A DNA stretch of 10,778 nucleotides. Origin: Phytohabitans sp036906915. Its GTDB lineage: Bacteria > Actinomycetota > Actinomycetes > Mycobacteriales > Micromonosporaceae. Shown piece after piece: positions 6,030-10,778 of this stretch; position 1 is the first letter of the stretch; the number at the start of each line of letters is the position of its first letter. The stretch lies in the NCBI RefSeq assembly GCF_036906915.1, contig NZ_JBAKHX010000142.1, positions 1-10,778 of the forward strand. The letters run 5' to 3'. The notes below the pieces were generated by a model. It ran no database searches and was not told the origin of the DNA. It worked only from the letters and a program-made list of their open reading frames with translations. Position numbers and translations under genes: made by a program.

Positions 6030-7592
6030 TCAGCCCCACCGTTGGAGCAGCCGGTCGTACTCCGCCTGGGTGACGGGCAGCACCGTGCCGTGCCGGGGGC
6101 GGCCGGGCATCGTGTAGCTGGAGACCGCGGTCCACTGTCCGGAGTTCAGGTCGGTCGTCGTGAAGGGGATGTACCCGCGGCCGCCGTACTCGTCGATGAA
6201 CATGTACCACCGCTCCTCGACGTTCGACTTGAACACCGTCGGTCCCTCGCCCTGGTTGATCGTCCCTCGGCCGATGCATTCAGCTACGAAGGAGTAGCCG
6301 CGGTTGAGGATGGTGGTGGACTTCTCTTCGAGGATGAATTTGCCGCATGCCGACTGTGAGCTGCTCCGCTCGTCTTTGGTGAGCCGGTAGTAGGTGCCGT
6401 TGTGCTTGGTGAGCGTCGAGTCGATGGTCGAGTAGCCCTTGTCGACCCACACCTGGGCCGCGCTGAAGGTGCGGAAGTCGCTTGTCGTGGCGTACAGCAT
6501 TCGGTTGTAGGTGGTGGCGGTGTGGTTGGGGTCGTTGCTGGCGTAGAGCTTGGAGGCCCAGAACACGACGTACTGGCCGAGGCCCTCGTCGTAGTACGCC
6601 TCGGGCGCCCAGGTGTTGCCGGCCGTGTCGGGGGAGACCCGCTGCAGCCGTGGGGCGCTCCAGTTCACCAGGTCGGTGGATTCCCAGACCACGATGGACT
6701 TGCTGCCGGTGCGCTGTGCGGCGTCCCAGTTGCCGTTGCCGTAGATCCGCAGGTCGGTGGCGATCTGGTAGAACTTGTCGCCCTGCGGCGAGCGGATGAT
6801 GAACGGGTCGCGCACGCCGCGGGTCCCGATGGTTGAGGTCAATACGGGTCGTCCACCGTTGAGCTGGCGCCATCGGGTCGGGTCGTTGCCCTGACTGAGA
6901 GCAAAGTAGACCTGCTCACCGGTGGAGGTGTTCTCGCCGGTGAAGTAGGTGAACAGATAGCCGGCGTACTTCTGGCCCGGACCCGATGTCGGACTCGAGC
7001 TTGGAGTCACGCTCGGAGTGGGTCCCGGGCCGACGCGGACCAGCTGCCACTGCTGGTTGGTCGAGCCGGCGTCGGTGTACTGGGAGATCCGGGCGCCATC
7101 AGCGGTGGACCGCTCCCACACATCCAGCGCCTTGCCGCTGTTGCGGTTGATCAGCTTGACGTAGCCGCTGTCGGTGTCGACGGCCTGGAAATGCTGGTTG
7201 GTTCCACCGTGGTCGGTCCACTGCACGATGTTCGCACCGTTCGCGGTCGACGCTTCCGCCACGTCGACCACTTTGCCGCTGTGCCGGGCCCGAATCTTGT
7301 AGTAGCCCGCTCCGGCGTCGACGAACTGGAACTGCTGGTTGGTTTGGTTGGTGCGGGTCCACTGTTGGACAGCCCCGCCGTCCGCGGTGGACTGACCAGC
7401 AATATTGATCAGTTTGCCGCTGTGCCGCGACACGATCTCGTAGTACGCCGACGTGTCGATCGTCGCCGCGTTTGCCCCGTGTGGCGCGAGCAGCACCGCC
7501 GCGCCAGCGACGGCCGCCACGCTGATCAGCGCCAGCGCGGCCGGGCGTCGGCGTTGGGGGCGGTCCCTGGTCGGGAGGAGGAAAGGTTTCAC
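6030..7592 (-). CDS. Secreted ricin/CBM13-GH43 glycosidase (arabinofuranosidase-like)
   Basis: This 520-aa exported enzyme has a signal peptide (about 1-42, cut near ANA-A). A three-repeat ricin-type beta-trefoil follows (about 48-186; repeats with SGK and NQQF/NQHF/NQQW motifs), then a Pro/Ser/Thr linker (188-206) and a five-bladed GH43 propeller (208-520). Probable catalytic residues are D262 in VRDPFI (base), D391 in STIDSTL (pKa modulator) and E449 in QGEGPTVF (acid). The opening YLFTYFTGE and the block GVRDPFIIRSPQGDKFYQIATDL recall the Bt3655-like GH43 group, from memory. Sugar-binding Asp is seen in repeats 2 and 3 (VVDVAE, ALDVWE) but not in repeat 1. GTG at 7592 is chosen because GGAGG lies 8 nt upstream and it gives a clean signal peptide; ATG 7607 and TTG 7649 are in-frame alternatives. 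It follows the BNR gene by 49 bp, probably in one operon. Confidence 0.88.
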   Translation of the reverse strand: MKPFLLPTRDRPQRRRPAALALISVAAVAGAAVLLAPHGANAATIDTSAYYEIVSRHSGKLINIAGQSTADGGAVQQWTRTNQTNQQFQFVDAGAGYYKIRARHSGKVVDVAEASTANGANIVQWTDHGGTNQHFQAVDTDSGYVKLINRNSGKALDVWERSTADGARISQYTDAGSTNQQWQLVRVGPGPTPSVTPSSSPTSGPGQKYAGYLFTYFTGENTSTGEQVYFALSQGNDPTRWRQLNGGRPVLTSTIGTRGVRDPFIIRSPQGDKFYQIATDLRIYGNGNWDAAQRTGSKSIVVWESTDLVNWSAPRLQRVSPDTAGNTWAPEAYYDEGLGQYVVFWASKLYASNDPNHTATTYNRMLYATTSDFRTFSAAQVWVDKGYSTIDSTLTKHNGTYYRLTKDERSSSQSACGKFILEEKSTTILNRGYSFVAECIGRGTINQGEGPTVFKSNVEERWYMFIDEYGGRGYIPFTTTDLNSGQWTAVSSYTMPGRPRHGTVLPVTQAEYDRLLQRWG

Positions 7593-7600
7593 TGGTTTGC

Positions 7601-7605
7601 CCTCC
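7601..7605 (-). promoter_or_regulatory. Ribosome binding site that decides the GH43 start
   Basis: On the minus strand GGAGG precedes GTG (7592) by 8 nt. This site overlaps the in-frame ATG at 7607, which itself has no Shine-Dalgarno sequence. The upstream TTG at 7649 overlaps the end of the BNR gene and also lacks one. The GTG start therefore gives the best-supported N-terminus. Confidence 0.6.
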
Positions 7606-7641
7606 ATCGATGCGTCGTTGTGTTCACCGGCAAGGTCGACG

Positions 7642-9105
7642 TCACTCAAGCCTGAAGTCGACTACTCGAATCGGTGAGGGTGTGGTGCCGCTCGACCGGC
7701 GTTGGTAGAGGATGGACAGGACGCCTTCGGTGGCTACTCGGGACCGGTCTACGACTACCTCGCCGAAGGCGTTCAGACCGGCGCCGTCGAACTGTTGGGT
7801 CCAGTCGGTCCAGCCGCTGGCTTTGCTCGCCGAGACGATCCGGCCGAAGGGCAGCACCACGTACGCGTTGTCGGAGCGGTCCAGCACGATTTGGGAGCGG
7901 CCGAACGCGTTCAGGGCGACCGGTATCTCGATTTTGCGCCAAGTGCCTTGCGCGTTGCGGACCAGGTGGAACGCGCGGCCCGATGCGCGGCGCTGGCTGG
8001 TGAAGTTGGTGACGCACTGTCCGAACCGGCCGGGCACGTAGCTGATGATCACGTGTGGCTGGCCGGTGGAGTCGACGGTCTGGCTCTCCTGGTTGATCAG
8101 CGCGTGGTCGGCGTTGATCGGATCGACTACGTGGCCGGGGGAGGTCACCGACACGAGCGTGCCGCCGGTTGTGCCGACCTGTTGACCGGCGTTGTTGCGC
8201 CAGGTGCGGCCGCGGTCGTCGCTGTAGACGTAGCCGGTGTCGTGGTTGGAGAGCCCGCCCCTGTTGCACATGACGGCGGCGTTCTGCTCACGCCAGGTGA
8301 ACGCGGCGTGCAGCCGGCCGTTCGGGCCGTAGGTGAGGCCATGAAGGTACATGTTGCGTCTGGTGCTGGTTGCGCCGTGCTGGTTCCAGTTGCCGGTCGC
8401 CGACGACCAGCGGCCGAGCGCGCGCCACGCGGACCCGTCGTATTCGGCCAGTTCGTTGGTGCCATTGCCGCTGCCGCCGGTGCGGTAGCTGAGCTGAAGG
8501 CGTTGGTCTGGGGTGATGGCGAACTGGGGGTAGGTGATGCTGCCCAGATCTAGGCCGTCGAGGGCGCGTTGCACGGCCCCGAAGCGGCTGGCGACCCAGG
8601 TGCGCGAGGCGGCGTCGGTGACCAGGCCGGCCTCGGACTTGACGTAGAAGATTCGGCTGTTGTGGGTGTCCATGGCCACGTGTAGCCGGCCGTCCGATGG
8701 AGACACGCCGAGCGAGATGACGTTGTGCGAGTCGTTGGTGGTCAGCGAGTGCGGCAGCTGCAGTGTTTGCCACGCGCCGCTGGGAAGCTGGCGGCGGGCG
8801 ATGACCGGCCGGCGGTTCGTGCTGGTGTACCACGCGGCGTACTGGTGGCCGGCGTAGGTGAGGATGGCGTCCTGCTGGAAGGACGCGTTGTTGACGAGGC
8901 CGTCGTAGGACACGAAGTACAGCGCACGCGGGTCGAGCTCCGTGTCCGCCAACCGCGTCACCATTGGTGCCGCGGCCGCGCCAATCGCCGGCGCTGCCGT
9001 CTGGGCGCTGCTTGACGACACGACGGTGACCGGGATGGCCAACCCCACCGCGACGATGGACGCGGTGAGCCATCTTCGGATGTCACGCGTTCGAGATCCG
9101 ATCAT
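7642..9105 (-). CDS. Secreted BNR_4-type seven-bladed beta-propeller, putative polysaccharide lyase or exo-glycosidase
   Basis: This 487-aa protein has an N-terminal signal sequence (basic start, hydrophobic 12-33, possible cleavage after SSAQTA). The body (about 50-487) is one BNR-repeat propeller: DSHNVISLGVSPSDGRLHVA (125-144), TYPQF (191-195), SYRTGGSGNG (206-215), YLHGLTYGPNGRLHAAF (253-269), YSDDRGRTW (294-302). H127, H148, Y192, R208 and H266 are candidate active-site residues because this His/Tyr/Arg pattern recalls PL24/PL25-type ulvan lyases and the related GH145 rhamnosidase propeller. It is not a sialidase: no Arg triad or Asp-box series stands out. ATG 9105 has AAGGAG 5 nt upstream; longer in-frame starts back to 9231 lack family sequence. 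It is probably co-transcribed with the ricin-GH43 gene. Fold confident, reaction not. Confidence 0.8.
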   Translation of the reverse strand: MIGSRTRDIRRWLTASIVAVGLAIPVTVVSSSSAQTAAPAIGAAAAPMVTRLADTELDPRALYFVSYDGLVNNASFQQDAILTYAGHQYAAWYTSTNRRPVIARRQLPSGAWQTLQLPHSLTTNDSHNVISLGVSPSDGRLHVAMDTHNSRIFYVKSEAGLVTDAASRTWVASRFGAVQRALDGLDLGSITYPQFAITPDQRLQLSYRTGGSGNGTNELAEYDGSAWRALGRWSSATGNWNQHGATSTRRNMYLHGLTYGPNGRLHAAFTWREQNAAVMCNRGGLSNHDTGYVYSDDRGRTWRNNAGQQVGTTGGTLVSVTSPGHVVDPINADHALINQESQTVDSTGQPHVIISYVPGRFGQCVTNFTSQRRASGRAFHLVRNAQGTWRKIEIPVALNAFGRSQIVLDRSDNAYVVLPFGRIVSASKASGWTDWTQQFDGAGLNAFGEVVVDRSRVATEGVLSILYQRRSSGTTPSPIRVVDFRLE

Positions 9106-9279
9106 TGCCGCTCCTTCATCGAACTCGTTGCGACGGCCATGTCGTGACGGCCGGCAGACGCGCGGGGCTGGCTGGCTTGCCGCCTGGCAATGTCGGTCGG
9201 CGTGTCGAGAAGCCGAGGCGCCGGCCGGCACGTGCAGCCACCGTGGACCGTCGTCCTCGCTTCCCTAGACGTGCCAGAT

Positions 9280-9308
9280 AGTGTTATCGCCGGGCGGCTG
9301 CATGTCAA
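9280..9308 (-). promoter_or_regulatory. Probable promoter of the BNR/GH43 operon
   Basis: On the minus strand TTGACA (9308-9303) is a perfect -35 hexamer. TAACAC (9286-9281, 16-bp spacer) or AACACT (9285-9280, 17-bp spacer) is the -10 candidate. The same AACACT stands in the -10 position of the importer promoter at 2256-2261. The plus-strand sequence AGTGTTATCG (9280-9289) also resembles one half of a LacI-family operator, so a regulator may overlap the -10. Confidence 0.45.
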
Positions 9309-9500
9309 TCGATGTAGCTCGACGTCTTTCGCAGGCGTCCCTGCGCGCCGTCGCTGCACAGGCGGCCCGACGCGCCGCCCGGTACCCACGCGGAGTCAGG
9401 TACGCCTGGACGTCATTCATGGTGTTGGCGCCCCGAACGCCGCTCAGCCCGGCGCACGTTACTGGAGTGTCCTGGGGCTGGTGGAGAGGGCCGCGGTTCC

Positions 9501-9529
9501 CGGTATCGCCGGTTACAGTCGGTATCACC
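9501..9529 (+). repeat. Direct repeat CGGTATC(G/A)CC upstream of the PaaX-type gene
   Basis: CGGTATCGCC (9501-9510) and CGGTATCACC (9520-9529) are near-identical 10-mers spaced 19 bp start to start. The second ends 37 nt before the regulator GTG. TACAGT (9514-9519), a possible -10 element, lies between them. Position and spacing suggest an operator or activator site of this promoter, possibly autoregulatory. Confidence 0.4.
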
Positions 9530-9566
9530 TTCCACCTTCCACCTCCACCGGCATCGGGAGCGCACC

Positions 9567-10544
9567 GTGGTACGCCCGTTCGATATCGACGAGGTCTTCC
9601 CCGAAGTCTTCCCCGAGGTCGTCGCTGGACCGCCGCGGCGGCGGCGCCGGCAGTCGGCCAGCTCGGCCCAGGGCTTGGCGGTGACGCTCATCGCCGACTA
9701 CACGGTCCATACCCGGGCCTGGTTGCCCTCGGGGGCGATCGTGGCCCTGTTGGGCGAGTTCGGCGTGACCAGCGGCGCCGCCCGAACGTCCATCAGCAGG
9801 CTGACGCGCCGGGGGGTCTTGGAGGGCAGTCGGCAGGGACGATTCAGCTCGTACCGCCTGACGGAGGACGCCGCGACGGATCTGTCGAACGGTGGCACCG
9901 CGATCGCCGCCGTCGGCGCGGACTCCGACGCATGGGATGGGTTGTGGACGGTCGTCGTCTTCTCTATGCCGGAGCAGGAGAGCACGCGACGGCGGGCGCT
10001 GCGGGAACACCTCCGATGGAACGGTTACGCGGCGTTGTACGACGGGGTGTGGATCTCGCCCGATCCCTTGCCGCTGAAAGGACGGGCGGAGTTGGCGGCC
10101 GCGGCCCTTGGCGCGGTGACGGTGTTCCGTGCGCAGCACCTGGAGTTGCAGGCGGAGGCTGATCGCAATCCGGTTGAGGCATGGGATGTGCCGGGCATCG
10201 CGAAGGAGTACGAGACCTTCATCGATCAGTGGAGCCCGCTGCTGCCGCGGATCGCCGCCGGTGAGGTGACCGGTGCCTCGGCGGTTCGGACCCGCACAGA
10301 GGTGATGGACGTCTACCGCCGCTTCCCGGTACTCGACCCGATGCTGCCCGTTGCCCTCATGCCGCCCAACTGGCCACGCAGACGTGCCCGGGAGGTATTC
10401 GTCGGGATCTACGACGGTCTCCTCGAACCGGCGCAGGACCATGTGCGCGCCGTGGTGGCCGGCGTCACCGATGAACCCTGCCCCGACATCCGGGCGCACA
10501 CTGTCGCGCACATGGCCTCAGGGGTTCGGCGCGACTCCACCTGA
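9567..10544 (+). CDS. PaaX-family transcriptional regulator
   Basis: This 325-aa DNA-binding protein has the three-part PaaX plan. A winged helix-turn-helix (about 38-100) contains GVTSGAARTSISRLTRRGVLEG and GRFSSYRLT. A central Cas2-like domain (about 124-195) contains WDGLWTVVVFSMPE and LRWNGYAALYDGVWISP. A C-terminal domain (about 205-300) contains RFPVLDPMLPVALMPPNWP. Length is near the usual 300. The GTG start is supported by GGGAG 6 nt upstream. The N-terminal extension (1-35) is variable and holds a short tandem repeat EVFPEVFPEV. PaaX represses phenylacetate genes in proteobacteria and responds to phenylacetyl-CoA; no phenylacetate genes are visible here. Its divergent placement suggests control of itself and perhaps of the BNR/GH43 operon, which is inference. 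Confidence 0.9.
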   Translation: MVRPFDIDEVFPEVFPEVVAGPPRRRRRQSASSAQGLAVTLIADYTVHTRAWLPSGAIVALLGEFGVTSGAARTSISRLTRRGVLEGSRQGRFSSYRLTEDAATDLSNGGTAIAAVGADSDAWDGLWTVVVFSMPEQESTRRRALREHLRWNGYAALYDGVWISPDPLPLKGRAELAAAALGAVTVFRAQHLELQAEADRNPVEAWDVPGIAKEYETFIDQWSPLLPRIAAGEVTGASAVRTRTEVMDVYRRFPVLDPMLPVALMPPNWPRRRAREVFVGIYDGLLEPAQDHVRAVVAGVTDEPCPDIRAHTVAHMASGVRRDST

Positions 10545-10548
10545 GCCG

Positions 10549-10584
10549 TCCACAATCGACACGCGGGCGCATTCGGGTTGTGGA
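10549..10584 (+). terminator. Hairpin just after the PaaX-type gene
   Basis: TCCACAATC (10549-10557) pairs with GGTTGTGGA (10576-10584) over 9 bp with one wobble, around an 18-nt loop. It starts 5 nt after the stop codon. No T-tract follows. The location is right for a terminator; the long loop makes it only moderately convincing. Confidence 0.35.
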
Positions 10585-10695
10585 ATCTGCCGGCGATCGT
10601 CTTCCGCGGACGCCATGACGCGGTCGGCGATATCACCTTGGTGTCCCGGTCCGCACACTGGCTGTCGCTCGCGTGTGGCCGGTCGGCCGTCGCCC

Positions 10696-10709
10696 CGTGA
10701 GCGCTCCCA
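10696..10709. promoter_or_regulatory. LacI-family operator-like site
   Basis: CGTGAGCGCTCCCA matches the two operators at 2161 and 2261 at 12 of 14 positions, with an unbroken GTGAGCGCTC core. It matches TGGGAGCGCTCCCA, the CebR-type form known in streptomycetes, equally well at 12 of 14. It probably controls a gene just beyond the right edge. It could be bound by the same repressor or by a paralogue. Confidence 0.45.
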
Positions 10710-10778
10710 GTGTCTGGCGGTATCAGACCATGTCCCGGCCGAACAACTGACGGTCAATCGATAGCCGTCGAGACTCGA

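Larger units (their letters stand above)
9106..9566. other. Divergent regulatory region between BNR gene and PaaX-type regulator
   Basis: These 461 bases hold the leftward promoter (9308-9280), a dyad GATA-N4-TATC (9277-9288), and a direct repeat near the regulator start (9501-9510 and 9520-9529). Open frames on both strands (for example minus 9528-9265) lack ribosome binding sites and family content, so no gene is called. The LacI palindrome of the importer locus is absent. The leftward 5' leader would be about 165-170 nt long. Confidence 0.6.
10545..10778. other. Right-edge intergenic DNA
   Basis: No gene is supported in these 234 bases. They hold the hairpin after the regulator, a motif CGATATCACCTT (10628-10639) nearly identical to one upstream of the regulator, a LacI-like palindrome (10696-10709) and CGGTATCA (10718-10725). 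The concentration of operator-like sequences suggests the promoter of a rightward gene beyond the window. Confidence 0.5.

Noticed and set aside
5821..6359. Plus-strand open frame reaching into the GH43 gene
   Set aside because: Half of it is antisense to GH43 and the rest shows no recognisable content.
9265..9528. 87-residue minus-strand frame upstream of the BNR gene
   Set aside because: It spans the predicted TTGACA promoter and lacks a ribosome binding site and family resemblance.
10768..10778. TCGAG-A-CTCGA palindrome at the right edge
   Set aside because: It is only 11 bp, cut by the window end, with no context to interpret it.
1..10778. CRISPR array, tRNA or rRNA genes, phage genes, intact insertion sequence
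   Set aside because: No regularly spaced repeats, cloverleaf-like sequence, phage structural motifs or full-length transposase were seen on either strand.

Overview
The window comes from a high-GC Gram-positive actinomycete. Strong G/C bias at codon third positions, GTG starts, Tat-type lipoprotein export, ricin-linker-hydrolase secreted enzymes and a PaaX-type regulator all fit. The style is close to Micromonosporaceae, but there is no rRNA or other marker gene, so the family level is inference.

Left half (156-5510): a divergent sugar-utilisation locus. A cytoplasmic GH42 beta-galactosidase reads leftward. A three-gene ABC importer (Tat lipoprotein binding protein, MalF-type permease, MalG-type permease) reads rightward. 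The divergent promoter region carries two identical perfect 14-bp LacI-family palindromes, TGTGAGCGCTCACA, exactly 100 bp apart, one in front of each unit. No ATPase and no LacI regulator are encoded here; a shared MsiK-like ATPase is expected elsewhere. The layout resembles the galacto-oligosaccharide uptake and hydrolysis genes (ganSPQ-ganA) of Bacillus. The importer operon is closed by a long hairpin with a C(UACG)G tetraloop at 5572-5611.

Middle (5612-6029): a stretch of about 420 bp with no convincing gene. A short vestige resembles the N-terminus of an IS5-type transposase.

Right half (6030-9105): two secreted proteins reading leftward, probably one operon. The first is a BNR_4-type seven-bladed beta-propeller (polysaccharide lyase or exo-hydrolase class). 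The second is a protein with an N-terminal ricin/CBM13 lectin and a C-terminal GH43 arabinofuranosidase-like domain. Divergent from them (9567-10544) is a PaaX-family transcription factor, with a repeated CGGTATCACC-like motif on both sides. A near-match to the LacI palindromes lies at 10696-10709, near the right edge.

Working model (inference): the secreted pair trims a galactose- and arabinose-containing plant polysaccharide such as arabinogalactan or rhamnogalacturonan side chains, the ABC importer takes up the released galactosides, and GH42 hydrolyses them in the cytoplasm. The importer/GH42 part appears LacI-controlled. The secreted pair lacks that palindrome and may answer to PaaX or another LacI-type protein.
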